Notes: generated by a model not told the origin, from the sequence alone. DNA of 64,000 nucleotides from Thermohalobaculum sp039030915 (GCA_039030915.1 JBCCDG010000002.1:37831-101830); one strand, 5' to 3'; shown: positions 16,805 to 27,808, counted from the first letter of the stretch. Program-made: numbers and translations.

Positions 16805-16868
16805 CGCGCCCCGGGCCTGACCCGGGGCCTCCTGAGCGCTGCCGGAGGTCCCGGATCGGGTCCGGGAC
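16805..16868. repeat. Double palindromic REP-like element
   Basis: Two adjacent hairpins lie in the 130-nt gap between the TIM-barrel and flotillin genes: CCCCGGG/CCCGGGG with a 5-nt loop (16809-16827) and GTCCCGGA/TCCGGGAC with a 5-nt loop (16848-16868). The first is repeated almost exactly at 9458-9484. Elements of this composition are common between alphaproteobacterial genes. It may attenuate or stabilise the operon mRNA here. Confidence 0.7.
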
Positions 16869-16894
16869 AAGGCGCGCCCTGTTGCGAGCGGCGG

Positions 16895-17728
16895 TCACGA
16901 TGCTCCCCTGCCGATCTGCTTGAACTTCCTGGTCTGTTCGGTCAGTGCGATCTCCGTGGGCAGCCTTTCCATGGAGGAGGCGCCGTAGAAGCCGTGGCAG
17001 TTCGCCGTGTTCGCGAGCACGAAGCTCGCATCCTCGGGCATCGCCACAGGCCCGCCATGGACCAGCACGATGGCATCGGGGTTCACCTCGAGCGCCGCGC
17101 CCGCCCAGGCATCCGTGAGGGCAGGGGCCTCCTCGAGTGTCACGCCCGTCTCGGCCCCGATGCTGCCGCCAGTGGTGAGGCCGAGATGGACGACAATAAT
17201 GTCCGCCCCCGCCTTGGCCATCGCCGCCGCGTCCGCCTCGGAGAAGACATAGGGCGTCGTCAGCATGTCCTTCTCATGCGCCATCGCCACGAGGTCGATC
17301 TCGTGTCCGTAGCCCATGCCCGTCTCTTCGAGGTTCGCGCGGAAAGTGCCGTCGATGAGCCCCACGGTCGGAAAGTTCTGGATGCCGGAGAAGCCCGCCG
17401 CCTTCACGTCGTCGAGAAACTTGTCCATGAGACGGAAGGGATCGGAGGCGCAGACGCCGGCCAGAACCGGCGTCTTCTTCACCACCGGCAGCACCTCGCC
17501 CGCCATCTCCATCACCACGCCGTTGGCGTCGCCATAGGGCATCAGTCCCGCGAGCGAGCCGCGCCCGGCCATGCGGTAGCGGCCCGAGTTGTAGATGACG
17601 ATGAGATCGATCCCGCCCGCTTCCTCGCATTTCGCGGAAAGCCCGGTACCGGCCCCTCCGCCGATGATCGGCTCGCCCCGGTCGCGCATCGCGCGGTATT
17701 TCGTCATGAGCTCGGTGCGGTCGAACAT
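16895..17728 (-). CDS. PEP-hydrolase-like TIM-barrel protein (Tm-1 C-terminal-domain type)
   Basis: 277 residues matching the phosphoenolpyruvate-hydrolase-like TIM-barrel family. Landmarks are GGGAGTGLSAKCEEAGG near the start, DLIVIYNSGRYRMAGRGSLA, the central NFPTVGLIDGTFR and the C-terminal GFYGASSMERLP. In plant Tm-1 proteins this barrel is the C-terminal part of a chain whose N-terminal part is a UPF0261 domain. Here the UPF0261 domain ends the preceding gene, whose stop codon directly abuts this start (TGAATG). The two proteins therefore probably work together. The biochemical activity of the pair is not established; 'PEP hydrolase' is only the family label. Confidence 0.85.
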   Translation of the reverse strand: MFDRTELMTKYRAMRDRGEPIIGGGAGTGLSAKCEEAGGIDLIVIYNSGRYRMAGRGSLAGLMPYGDANGVVMEMAGEVLPVVKKTPVLAGVCASDPFRLMDKFLDDVKAAGFSGIQNFPTVGLIDGTFRANLEETGMGYGHEIDLVAMAHEKDMLTTPYVFSEADAAAMAKAGADIIVVHLGLTTGGSIGAETGVTLEEAPALTDAWAGAALEVNPDAIVLVHGGPVAMPEDASFVLANTANCHGFYGASSMERLPTEIALTEQTRKFKQIGRGAS

Positions 17729-19880
17729 TCAGCCTCCTGCGGCCCGGGCAGGCCTCTTTCCGTGGAACTGCCGGAAGGTCTGGACCACGAGGTCCGCGAA
17801 TTCCGGGTCGTTGATGTTGTGGGGCGTGCGGATGAGCTGGCGGGTCGCGGTCTGGTTCACCGTCTCCTCCAGCGCCTTGAAGAGCGCGGCGTCCGCGGCC
17901 GGGTCCCAGAACGCCATGCCGGGCGCGTCGAGAAGGCTCACCCCGCCCTCGGGCAGGAAGAAGCGCACGGGGCCTGTCATCTCGTTGAGACGCCCGCCGA
18001 TCCAGCGGCCCATCTCCGTGTTCTCCTCGGGCGTCGTGCGCATGAGGGTGATCTGCGGGTTGTGCTCGTAGAGCGTGCGGCCGCGATACTTTTCCGGCAC
18101 CGTGTCGGGGGCTGCGAAATTCACCATGTCGAGCGCGCCGCAAGCGCCGATATAGGGATGCCCCGCGCGGATGGATGCGCCGAAGCGATCCTCGTCCGCC
18201 GCAAAGACGCCGCCCGCCACCATGTCGCAGATCTCGGTGGTGGTCAGATCGAGGATCGCGGACAGCATACCGCTGTCCATAAGCTTCTCCATGCTCCGCC
18301 CGCCCGTGCCGGTGGCGTGAAAGACGAGGCAGTCGAAATCGACCTCGAGCTGGCTGACGACGCGTTGGACGCATGGGGTGGTCACGCCGAACATGGTGAG
18401 CCCTATGGCGGGCAGCGCCTCGGCCGGCGGCTCGAAGCTCTGGCGCGCCTTGACCATGCCCGCAAAGGCGCTGGCACCGTTGGTCAGCACCTGGCGGGTG
18501 ATGGAGTTGAGCCCCTGAACATCGGCGACAGAGTGCATCATCACCATGTCCGACGGGCCCACATACTGGCCCACGCTGCCGCTTGCGACTGTCGAGATCA
18601 TCACCTTCGGCACGCCGACGGGCAGGCGCCGCATGGCGGGTGTCACCAGCGCCGTGCCGCCGGAGCCGCCGGCGGAGAGGATGCCGGCAATGCCGTCCTG
18701 TTGCGCGACCCACCGCTCGAACGCCTCGGTCATGCCCGCCACCGCCGTTCCCCGGTCGCCCGTCATCACGCCCGCGGTGCCGCGCGGATGGCACGCCGCC
18801 ACCTCATGGGCGGGCACGTCCGCCTCCGACGCCTTGCCGGTGGTCGAGAGATCCACGAGCCGCACGGGCACGCCCTGGGCCTTCACCACGTCGCGCAGGA
18901 GCCGCAGCTCCGGCCCCTTGGTGTCGAGCGTCCCGGCGACGATGGCCGTGCCCGACTTGGCGCTGGCATGCATGGGGCGGATCCTTCTCGAGAGATTGGC
19001 GGGCGCCGCGGTCGCCGTGCGGGCCGAGCCCTCGATCACGCGCACGGGCACCGGTGCGGACCAGCGGGTCGGGATCGCGGGGTTCGAGACGTAGATCTTC
19101 GCGACCTTGGCGGCGGGCGGCGTCCCCTCGCGGCGCGGCCGCGCTTCGGGCTCCGGCGTCTCGTCATGGGCGTGACGGCCGACGCCGAGGAGCGCTTGCT
19201 GCAGGTCCCGGTCGGCCGAGAGGATGCCGGCATCCATCACCCGCGCGATCCGGCCGTTGACCATGATCGCCACCTGCTCGGAGACGGCACAGGCGACGCC
19301 GATGTTCTGCTCGATGACGAGGACGTCGATATCCCCTTCCTGACCGAGCCGCACCAGCATGTCCTCGACCTGCTGGACGATCACGGGGGCGAGGCCCTCC
19401 GTCGGCTCGTCCATCACCAGGAGCCTGGGGTTGAGGAGGAGGGCGCGGGCGATGGCGAGCATCTGCTGCTCACCGCCCGACAGCTGCCCGCCGCCATTGC
19501 TCCGCCGCTCGGCAAGACGCGGGAAGGTCGAGTAGATCCGCTCCGGCGTCCAGGCCCCGCCCCGGCGGGCGACCAGCTTGAGATGCTCGTCCACCGTCAG
19601 CGAGCGCCAGAGCCGGCGGCCCTGCGGCACATAGCCCACGCCGAGCCGCGCGATCTCGGCCGAGGCCATGCCGGCCAGCGAATGCCCGTCGACGGCGATG
19701 GTGCCCGAGGCCACCGGCACCAGCCCCATGATCGCCTTGCAGAGCGTGGTCTTGCCCATGCCGTTGCGCCCGACCACCGAGAGCACCCCGTGATTGAGCG
19801 CCAGCGTGACGCCTTGCAGCGCATGGCTCTGCCCGTAGTAGACGTTGAGGTCGCGGACCTCGAGGCGGGAGGTGGCGCGC

Positions 19881-19888
<8 letters not shown>
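17729..19888 (-). CDS. Fusion: LivF-like ABC ATPase joined to UPF0261/Tm-1-like domain
   Basis: 719 residues. Residues about 8-237 are a complete LivF-type ATPase of a branched-chain-type importer: Walker A GRNGMGKTT, signature QLSGGEQQ, Walker B LLVMDEP, and the H-loop position is IEQN. A linker of about 70 residues (238-310) is followed by a full-length UPF0261/Tm-1-like domain beginning VAGTLDTKGPEL. These domains are normally separate proteins. An internal ATG at 18973 (residue 306, just before the UPF0261 domain) has AAGGA upstream, so a free UPF0261 protein may also be made. The gene overlaps livG by 8 nt and abuts the TIM-barrel gene. The fusion would place the UPF0261 enzyme on the cytoplasmic face of the importer. 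Confidence 0.9.
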
Positions 19889-20674
<786 letters not shown>

Positions 20675-20678
<4 letters not shown>

Positions 20679-21742
20679 GGCTCCCTCCCGGTCCGGTCGA
20701 GCAGAGGATCGCGCCCCCTGCTCTCGCGCAGCTTCTCCCACAACCCGAGGATCCCGTCGGGCGAGAAGAAGACGATGAGGAGAAAGCCGAGCCCGATGAG
20801 AAGCTGGAAGCGCTCGCCCGAGAGCCCCACGGCCACCAGCGCATCGAGCGCGAAAGTCTTTAGAAGCACATAGATGAACGCGCCGATGAAGGGCCCGATG
20901 GGGTGGCGCATGCCCCCGATGACCGCGATCACCAGGATGTCGATTACGGGCCCGATCCCGGCCGTGCCGGGCGAGATCTGCGCCGATTGCCAGGTCAGCA
21001 GGATGCCGCCGATTCCCGCGAGCAGCGCCGAGAACGTGTAGGCCGCGACACGATGCGCCGTGACGTTGTAGCCAAGCGCACCCATCCGCCGCGGATTGTC
21101 CCGCACCCCCTGCAACGCAAGGCCGAAGGGCGCGCGGGAGACGTAGAGAACCGCGAGAAAGCACACCGTCGCCCAGAAGAGCGTCAGGTAGTAGAAAGGC
21201 GCGGCCTCCCGCCAGTCCACCCCGAAGAGCTTGGGCGGCAGCACCCCGTTGAAGCCCGAGAACCCGTTGAAGATCACGTAGTTCTGGCGCGCGAAGTAGA
21301 AAAAGGCCGACGCGATCGCCAGCGTGATCATGATCGTGTAGATGCCCTCGGTCCTGACCGCGAGCCATCCCGCCACGGTCCCGAAGATCATCGCGACGAT
21401 GAGCGCCAGCGGGATCGAGACGTACCAGGGCCAGCCCTGGCTGATGGTGTCGATGGCGCTGTCTCCGAAGATCGCGACCATGTAGCCGGCCATGCCCGCC
21501 ACGGACATCTGCACGAGGCTGACCATGCCCCCATAGCCTGCGAGGAACATCAGGCTGAGCGCGATGATGCCCAGGATGAACGTCCAGCCCATGATCTGGT
21601 AGATCACGAAGTCCGACGCGAAGGCGGGCATCACGAGCAGGATGACCGCCAGCACCCAGTACTGCAGCGGCACGGCGCTGCCCCGGGCGTCGTCCCCGGC
21701 CTGCCGCCCCGCCGTTTGCCGTGGCTCTGCCAGCGCCATCAC
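20675..21742 (-). CDS. LivM-like ABC transporter permease
   Basis: 355 residues with about nine hydrophobic helices. Conserved LivM segments are seen: MFLAGYGGMVSLVQMSVAGM near the N-terminal third and GALGYNVTAHRVAAYTFSAL further on, ending with GGMRHPIGPFIGA before the last helices. It forms the transmembrane channel with the LivH-like permease. It overlaps both neighbours by 4 nt (ATGA with livH-like, GTGA with livG-like). Confidence 0.94.
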
Positions 21743-22752
21743 GCCCTCCCCAGAAGGCCCTGTGGCCGGAAGGCGAGCACGACCACCATGATGAGGAAGG
21801 TCAGCACCACCGCGTAGGTGGGGAAGTAGACCGAGCCGAACTGCTCCGCGAGCCCGATCAGAAGCGCGCCGAGCGCCGCTCCCGGGATCGATCCCATGCC
21901 GCCGACGATCACCACGACGAGCGAGGCCAGCAGGAACCGCACATCCTCCCCGGGCGCCACCGACTGGAACGTGCCGCCGACGACGCCGGCCAGCCCCGCG
22001 AGCCCCGCGCCGAAGGCGAAGACGCCGAGGAAGACGAGCTGGATGCGCGCGCCCGTCGCCGAGAGGATTTCTCGATCATCCACGCCCGCGCGGATCAGCA
22101 TGCCGATGCGTGTGCGGTTGAGCAGCAGCCACATCCCGACGCCGATCACCACGGCGGCGAGGAAGATGACGATCCGCACCATTGGGTATTTGAGGAAGAT
22201 CGCCTCGCCCGTCCGCCGGCTGACGCCCGTCACGAAGAACGTGTCCATCGGCCCGGAGAGCCAGGAGGGCGGGTTGATGTTGTAGAAATCCCCGCCCCAG
22301 ATCCAGAGCATGAGATCGGCCATCACGATGGAGATGCCGATGGTCACCAGCGTCTGGCGAAGATCCTGCCCCTCCATCCGCCGGAAGACGAAGAGCTGGA
22401 GGAGAACACCGAAGGCCGCGACCACGATGAAGGCGGCGGGAAAGGCGATCAGCCAATACCCAGTCCAGTCCGCGAACATGTAGCCGATATAGCCGCCGAG
22501 GAGGTAGAGCGACCCATGCGCCAGGTTCACGTTGCGCATGAGCCCGAAGATCAGCGTGAAGCCCGAGGCCACCAGGAAATAGAGCCCACCCAGCGTGATC
22601 CCGTTGAAGAACGCGTTGAGGAAGATCTTCTTCCGCCCGATTGCATCCTCCAGCCAGTCCGGCCAGATCGCGAAGATCATCCAGACGAGGATCGCTGCGA
22701 GGACCGCCAGCACGAAGGACCAGAAGGGATGGGCTCGGGCGAAGGCGCGCAT
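21739..22752 (-). CDS. LivH-like ABC transporter permease
   Basis: 337 residues starting at MRAFARAHPFWSF; GGGGAGG lies 8 nt upstream, better than the alternative start 28 codons earlier. About eight transmembrane helices. The segment FFNGITLGGLYFLVASGFTL followed by IFGLMRNVNLAHGSLY is the LivH hallmark (family: LxxGLxxGxxYALxAxGLtLiyGvmxxiNfAhGe). It pairs with LivM. It lies 169 nt below the AraC-type gene, which leaves room for a separate promoter that this regulator could control. Confidence 0.94.
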   Translation of the reverse strand: MRAFARAHPFWSFVLAVLAAILVWMIFAIWPDWLEDAIGRKKIFLNAFFNGITLGGLYFLVASGFTLIFGLMRNVNLAHGSLYLLGGYIGYMFADWTGYWLIAFPAAFIVVAAFGVLLQLFVFRRMEGQDLRQTLVTIGISIVMADLMLWIWGGDFYNINPPSWLSGPMDTFFVTGVSRRTGEAIFLKYPMVRIVIFLAAVVIGVGMWLLLNRTRIGMLIRAGVDDREILSATGARIQLVFLGVFAFGAGLAGLAGVVGGTFQSVAPGEDVRFLLASLVVVIVGGMGSIPGAALGALLIGLAEQFGSVYFPTYAVVLTFLIMVVVLAFRPQGLLGRA

Positions 22753-22921
22753 CAGCGACACCTCCCCGGCGCACGGCAAGCCCTCGGTATGGCTTGGACC
22801 ATCCTCTCCTCCCTGGCGCGACGCGTCTCTGCGCATCGTTGCCTGAAGGCTAGCGACGCGCCTTACGCATGGGCGTACCTTCCAGTCTCATCCCGACGCT
22901 CTGCATCGCGAAAAAACGGGC

Positions 22922-23749
22922 TCAGGCGATATGCGCGACGCGCCGGTATTCGGTCGGCGGGATGCCGACGTTCGAGGTAAAGAACCGCGTGAAGCTCGCC
23001 TGGCTCGAGAAGCCCAGATTAAAGCCGATATCGGTTACCGATTTCCGAGTGCTCATCAGATCGTCGATGGCCTGCTCGGCGCGGAGCGTGTTGAGAAAGA
23101 GATTGGGGGTGATCCCCATCTGCATCTTGAAGAGCTTGAAGAAGTGCGGGCGCGACAGGCCGACGTCGCGGGCCAGCGCGTCGATGGCCACATCCTCGGT
23201 GAAACACTGCTGCATGAGGCGGAGCGAGCGACGGACGCGGTAGTCGTTAAAACGCGCGTGGCTGGTACGCAGGTATGGCTTGTTCTCCGCCCCCCGCCAG
23301 CTCTCGTCGAAGCAGGCGCGCGTCATCTCGAAAAGGAACCCGTCGAACCGCTCCGAGGGCTGGTTGTCTAGGAGAAGCGCCGTTAGCCGTGCGACCCAGC
23401 GCCCGATCTCCGCGGTGATCGGGATTTCCGGCCGCCCGAAGCTGAGAGCGAATTCGGCGGACTGGCTCGCCTCGAGGAACCACATCGGCTTGATGTAGAG
23501 CACGAGGCAGACGCAGGTCCCCTCGGACCCGAGCGGCATGAAGCTGTGCGGCTCCCACGGGCTGACGGCCGCTGCCGCCCGCCCGTCGATTGCCAGCGTC
23601 CGGTCGCGGACCGTGACGGAGCCCTTGGCGCCATCCAGATAGAAGATCAGATGCCCCTCGCGATGGGCATGCGTGATCATCGGGTTGTTGAGCTCGTAGA
23701 GCGCTGCGCGCCCGAAATCGCCGTGGTGCACAGAGACTGCGCCACTCAT
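22922..23749 (-). CDS. AraC-family transcriptional regulator
   Basis: 275 residues from an ATG preceded by GGAGGAAG. An N-terminal cupin-like sensing domain (HAHREGHLIFYLDG, WEPHSF) is followed by two helix-turn-helix units at the C-terminus. The second includes VTDIGFNLGFSSQASFTRFF and ends GIPPTEYRR, the standard AraC signature. It is encoded inside the catabolic cluster between the aldehyde dehydrogenase and the permeases, so it most likely responds to the imported compound or an intermediate and controls one or both flanking transcription units. Gaps of 146 nt upstream and 169 nt downstream may contain operators. Confidence 0.92.
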   Translation of the reverse strand: MSGAVSVHHGDFGRAALYELNNPMITHAHREGHLIFYLDGAKGSVTVRDRTLAIDGRAAAAVSPWEPHSFMPLGSEGTCVCLVLYIKPMWFLEASQSAEFALSFGRPEIPITAEIGRWVARLTALLLDNQPSERFDGFLFEMTRACFDESWRGAENKPYLRTSHARFNDYRVRRSLRLMQQCFTEDVAIDALARDVGLSRPHFFKLFKMQMGITPNLFLNTLRAEQAIDDLMSTRKSVTDIGFNLGFSSQASFTRFFTSNVGIPPTEYRRVAHIA

Positions 23750-23895
23750 CGGTCTTCCTCCCCGTGGTCGGGGCCCGCTCTGACGGCGGTGCTCCCGGAG
23801 CGGAAAGTATCGCGGCGCGGGTCTGCGAATCGCAAGTCTCACATGCTGGAAAAGAGACTGTTGGGTATGCGAGACGGTCTTTCGGGACTGGCGGA

Positions 23896-25326
23896 TCAGG
23901 GGGCGGTATAGGCGGTCTTCACGATGGTGAAGAACTCCTTCGCGTAGCTGCCCTGCTCGCGCGGCCCATAGCTTGAGCCTTTCCGCCCGCCGAATGGCAC
24001 GTGGTAATCCACCCCTGCGGTCGGCAGGTTGACCATGACCATGCCGGCTTCGGCATGCCGCTTGAAGTGAGCGGCGTGCTTCAGGCTCGTGGTGCAGATC
24101 CCTGCGGTCAGGCCGAATTCCGTGTCGTTGGCGACGCTCAGCGCCTCCTCGTAATCCCGGACGCGGATGACGGAGGCGACGGGGCCGAAGACTTCCTCGC
24201 GGTTGATGGTCATCGCGGATGTCGTCTCGGTGAGGAGGGCAGGGGACATGTAGAAGCCCTGCGTGCCGCGGCTGAGCCGCTCGCCGCCGGTGCGGAGCGA
24301 TCCGCCCTCCCGCCGGGCGGTCTCGACATAGGAGAGGTTCTGCGCGAGTTGCGCCTCATCCACCACCGGGCCCATCTCCGTCCCGTCCTTCAGGGCGTGA
24401 TCGACGCGAAGGGCGCGGAGCCGCTCGGCAACGCCTTCGACGAACCGCGAATGGATACCCTCGGTCACGATGAGGCGGGACGAGGCGGTGCAGCGTTGCC
24501 CGGTTGAGAAATAGGCACCGTTGACGGCGGCCTCTACCGCCCCGTCGAGATCCGCATCGTCGAGCACAACCAGCGGGTTCTTGCCGCCCATCTCGAGCTG
24601 CACCCGCGCGCCGCGGCCCATGCAGGCGGCCGCCACACGCCGTCCCGTGCCGACCGAACCGGTGAAGGTCACGGCGTCGACGGACGGGTCGTCGAGCATC
24701 GTCTGTCCGACCACCGAACCAGGCCCGATCACCAGGTTGAGCGCCCCGTGGGGCAGGCCCGCCCTGTGCAGGATATCGACCAGCGCCCAGGCGCTCGAGG
24801 GCACGAGCTCGGCCGGCTTGAAGACCACCGCGTTGCCGAAGCAAAGCGCGGGCGCGATCTTCCAGGCAGGGATGGCCAGCGGGAAGTTCCAGGGCGTGAT
24901 GATGCCGACCACGCCCACCGGCTCCCGCGTCACCTCGACCGTGATGCCGGGGCGGGCGGAGCCGAGGATGTCGCCCGTCTGGCGCAGCGCCTCGCCCGCG
25001 AAGAAGTCGAGGATGCGGGCGGCACGCTCCGCCTCCGCGATGCCCTCCGCGCTGATCTTGCCCTCCTCGCGGCTGAGAAGCTCGCCAAGCTCCACGCGCC
25101 GCGCCATCATCTCGTCGCCCGCCGTCTTCAGCACGTCGTGCCGCTCCTGCGGCGTCGTGCGGGCCCAGCGGGGGGCGGCATCAGCCGCCGCCGCGATGGC
25201 GGCTTGCGTCTCCGCGACGCCCGCGGTGGCGAAGCGGTCGATCACGTCCGAGGTGTCGGACGGGTTGATGTTCGGCGTGCCGCTCGAAGTCGTCAGGTAT
25301 TCGCCGCCGATGAGGAGGGGCTTCAT
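23896..25326 (-). CDS. NAD(P)-dependent aldehyde dehydrogenase, KGSA-dehydrogenase-like
   Basis: 476 residues, full length. The catalytic Glu is in LEMGGKNP and the catalytic Cys in GQRCTASSRL. The Asn station is TPWNFPLA and the cofactor segment is FTGSVGTGRR. The C-terminal stretch TAGVDYHVPFGGRKGSSYG is typical of the branch that includes alpha-ketoglutaric semialdehyde dehydrogenases (YcbD-like). These convert 2,5-dioxopentanoate to 2-oxoglutarate in sugar-acid, hydroxyproline and furoate pathways. It starts 10 nt after the Fe-ADH-like gene ends and is part of the same operon. The exact aldehyde is uncertain; a route ending in 2-oxoglutarate is only a hint. Confidence 0.93.
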   Translation of the reverse strand: MKPLLIGGEYLTTSSGTPNINPSDTSDVIDRFATAGVAETQAAIAAAADAAPRWARTTPQERHDVLKTAGDEMMARRVELGELLSREEGKISAEGIAEAERAARILDFFAGEALRQTGDILGSARPGITVEVTREPVGVVGIITPWNFPLAIPAWKIAPALCFGNAVVFKPAELVPSSAWALVDILHRAGLPHGALNLVIGPGSVVGQTMLDDPSVDAVTFTGSVGTGRRVAAACMGRGARVQLEMGGKNPLVVLDDADLDGAVEAAVNGAYFSTGQRCTASSRLIVTEGIHSRFVEGVAERLRALRVDHALKDGTEMGPVVDEAQLAQNLSYVETARREGGSLRTGGERLSRGTQGFYMSPALLTETTSAMTINREEVFGPVASVIRVRDYEEALSVANDTEFGLTAGICTTSLKHAAHFKRHAEAGMVMVNLPTAGVDYHVPFGGRKGSSYGPREQGSYAKEFFTIVKTAYTAP

Positions 25327-25336
25327 GGCGCGCCTC

Positions 25337-26467
25337 TCAGTGAACGGCGCCGAGAAGCGACAGCACGTCTTCCTCCCGCATCGCCCGCGGTCCGGCGCTC
25401 AGCGCCCGGTCTTCCGCCGCGATGGGGGCGGCCGCGGCCAGCACCTCCGCCGATAGCCCCATTGCCGACAGGCTGCCGGGCAGGGGCAGGTCGGCCAGCA
25501 TCTCTGCCACCCCGTCGGCCAGATCCGCCCCGGCCGAGAGCCCCAGCGCCTGGCGCAGCGGGGCGTCCTTGCTATCCAGCACCGTAGCGTAAAAGCGCAG
25601 CACCGGCGGCAGCAGCAGCCGGCCGACCGCACAGGGATCGATCTGCACGTCCGAGACCGAGGCCAGCGCATTGGTGATAGCGTGAATGCCGCAGAGCCCC
25701 TTTTGCAGCGACAGGGCGCTGTTGAGGCTACCGGCCATCATCTCCCGCCGCGCCAGCAGGTCGTCATGTTCGACCGCCCGCCCCAGATGGCGCACCGTCC
25801 GTCCGATCGCATCGAGCGCCAGCCCGTCCGCGGGCGGGTTGTAGCCGCGGGAGAGATAGCTCTCGATCCCGCGCGAGAGGGTGCCCGATGCCGCACTCGC
25901 GGTATCCGCCGGGGAGGAGCCGAGCGTCAGGGTCGGGTCGCAGATCGTCACGGTCGGCACCAGCTTGCGCGAGGAGATGAGTGCCTGTCGCCCGGTCGTG
26001 AGCTTTACCCGCGCGTAGTCGCTGGCCGCCGATGCGAAGCCTGCGATACCCGGCACGGCGTAGAGTTCGGGCAGCCGGTCCCCGATCCGCCGCGCACCGC
26101 CCTCCGCGCTCGAAAGGCTTGCCAGCGGCTCGTCATAGGCGATGGCGATGCGGGCGACCTTGGCGAGGTCGATGGCCCGGCGCGAGCCGAAGGCGACGAG
26201 ATGGTCGCAGCCGCTCTCTTTGTACTGCTCCGCCAGGCGGACGGCTGCAGCCTCGCTCGGCAGCCCCGGCACCGCCACGAAGGCCTCGGCGCTCGTGCGG
26301 ATCGGAAAGCTTGCGAGGAGCCTTTCGGCGAGCGCGCCTTCGAGGTCCGCCGCTTCCGCGATCACCATCGGCCGGCGCTTCTGGTTGAGCTCGATCTCCG
26401 AGCGAAGCGCCTCCTCCAGCACGCCGTCGGCGAAATGCACCCGGTTCACATAGGTGATGAGCGTCAT
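25337..26467 (-). CDS. Iron-containing alcohol dehydrogenase homologue lacking most metal ligands
   Basis: 376 residues from MTLITYVNRVHFADG. Overall it is a group III Fe-ADH/maleylacetate-reductase-like protein with a dinucleotide loop (LVAFGSRRAIDLAK, normally GGGSxxDxAK) and a helical C-terminal domain. Aligned by eye to the family, the metal site is eroded. The segment normally GMDALTHAIE reads SGTLSRGIES, so the Asp ligand is absent and His is Arg. In GxxHAxxHPLG...HG the first His is kept (GIHAITNAL), the catalytic His is Asn, and the last His ligand is Asp (VQIDPCAVG). It is either catalytically dead, metal-free, or working by another mechanism. Operon position is between the binding-protein gene and the aldehyde dehydrogenase. 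Confidence 0.85.
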   Translation of the reverse strand: MTLITYVNRVHFADGVLEEALRSEIELNQKRRPMVIAEAADLEGALAERLLASFPIRTSAEAFVAVPGLPSEAAAVRLAEQYKESGCDHLVAFGSRRAIDLAKVARIAIAYDEPLASLSSAEGGARRIGDRLPELYAVPGIAGFASAASDYARVKLTTGRQALISSRKLVPTVTICDPTLTLGSSPADTASAASGTLSRGIESYLSRGYNPPADGLALDAIGRTVRHLGRAVEHDDLLARREMMAGSLNSALSLQKGLCGIHAITNALASVSDVQIDPCAVGRLLLPPVLRFYATVLDSKDAPLRQALGLSAGADLADGVAEMLADLPLPGSLSAMGLSAEVLAAAAPIAAEDRALSAGPRAMREEDVLSLLGAVH

Positions 26468-26554
26468 CGCATCCCCGCCGCGGCCGCGCCAAGTCGGCCG
26501 TTCCGGCAAAAGGCCCGGGCACGCTGGGCGCCCGGGCAGGTCACAGGGAAGTCT

Positions 26555-27808
26555 TCAGTAGCTCGCCTTGCACTCGGGCACTTCGCGGCTCGGCAGTCCG
26601 ATCGCGGCGAACTTGTCCGCATCGATGCCAAGCGTCTGGTTGACGCCTTCCTTCATCGAGACGACCTCGGTGACGAGGTCGCCATTCTCGTTCTCCACCA
26701 CCTCGACGACGAAGTTCGTGCCGACGGCCTGGCGGTTGTCGTCCAGCACGATCTTGCCGTTTGGCGCATCGAGCTCGAGATCGGTCAGGCACTGGCGGAA
26801 GGCAGCCTGGCCGTCCGACAGGTCGCCCTCCACGCTCTCGAGGCACTGAAGCGCTGCGCTGGTGGCGTTGTAGTAGCCGGTGGCCAGCAGCGAGGGTGAC
26901 GGGAAGCGCTGATCGGGCGGAAACGCGTCCTGATAAGCCTTCACGTAGGCCTGCCATGCCTCGTTGTCCCAGGTGTCGGCCTGCGGGCCGGCCGACGGCA
27001 CGCCGATCAAGGCGTCCTTGGCCGAGCCCTTGGAAGAGAGCACCGTGCCGTCGACCATGATCGAGCCGCCGATCAGGTTAGCATCGCCGCCCGCCTGCTG
27101 GTACTGGTTGAGGAAGTTGACCGCGTCGCCGCCGCCGAGGCCGAGATAGATCGCATCGACGTCATCGGGCAGGGCGGCAATGATCGAGCCGAAATCCTTC
27201 GTGCCGAGCGGCACCCAGAACCGGTCCGTGATCGTGCCGCCCGCCTGGCAGAACTCGAGCGCGAAGCCGAATACCTGCGTGTAGATGAACGAATAGTCCT
27301 CACCCACCGTGGCTACGTATTCGTAGCCCTTCTCGTTGAACACATAGTCGCCGAGGCCGGCGGACCACTGGGCGCCGTCCATGTTGAAGCGGAAGAAATT
27401 CTCGGAGGGCGTCACATAGGTCGTTTCCTGCGCGCCGGAGGAGCCGTTGATGAAGGTCACCTGCGGCTGTGTCTTGGAGTAGTCTCGGATCGCGATCCCT
27501 TCGGAGCCGGAGAGCGGGCCGATGATGATATCGACGCCGTCCTGCTCCACGAGCTTCCGGGCCGCGCGCACCGCGCTGTCGGGGCTCGCATCGGTCGAGC
27601 CGATGATGAGCTCGATGGGGCGCCCGCCGGCCGTGTCGCCATGCACTGCGAGGGCTGTCCTGAGGCCGCGCACGCCGTCCTCGCCCAGCACGGTGTATGT
27701 GCCCTCGAGCGTCGCCAGCACGCCCACCTTCACCGGCTCGGCCGCCCAGCTCGACGAAGTGGCCGCCAGCAGTGCCGCGACGGAGATCGCCGAAAGATAC
27801 TTCGACAT
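26555..27808 (-). CDS. Branched-chain-type ABC solute-binding protein (LivK-like)
   Basis: 417 residues beginning MSKYLSAISVAALLAATSSS, a signal peptide with cleavage probably after SSSWA-A. The ATG has GAGGG upstream; the frame extends 38 codons further without support. The body is a peripheral-binding-protein type I fold of the LivK/AmiC group (KVGVLATLEGTYTVLGEDG, IIGPLSGSEG, GYEYVATVGEDYSF). It is the first gene of the 26-kb minus-strand series and supplies substrate to the LivHMGF components about 4 kb downstream. Members of this group bind amino acids, amides, aromatic acids and urea, so the ligand is open. Confidence 0.93.
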   Translation of the reverse strand: MSKYLSAISVAALLAATSSSWAAEPVKVGVLATLEGTYTVLGEDGVRGLRTALAVHGDTAGGRPIELIIGSTDASPDSAVRAARKLVEQDGVDIIIGPLSGSEGIAIRDYSKTQPQVTFINGSSGAQETTYVTPSENFFRFNMDGAQWSAGLGDYVFNEKGYEYVATVGEDYSFIYTQVFGFALEFCQAGGTITDRFWVPLGTKDFGSIIAALPDDVDAIYLGLGGGDAVNFLNQYQQAGGDANLIGGSIMVDGTVLSSKGSAKDALIGVPSAGPQADTWDNEAWQAYVKAYQDAFPPDQRFPSPSLLATGYYNATSAALQCLESVEGDLSDGQAAFRQCLTDLELDAPNGKIVLDDNRQAVGTNFVVEVVENENGDLVTEVVSMKEGVNQTLGIDADKFAAIGLPSREVPECKASY

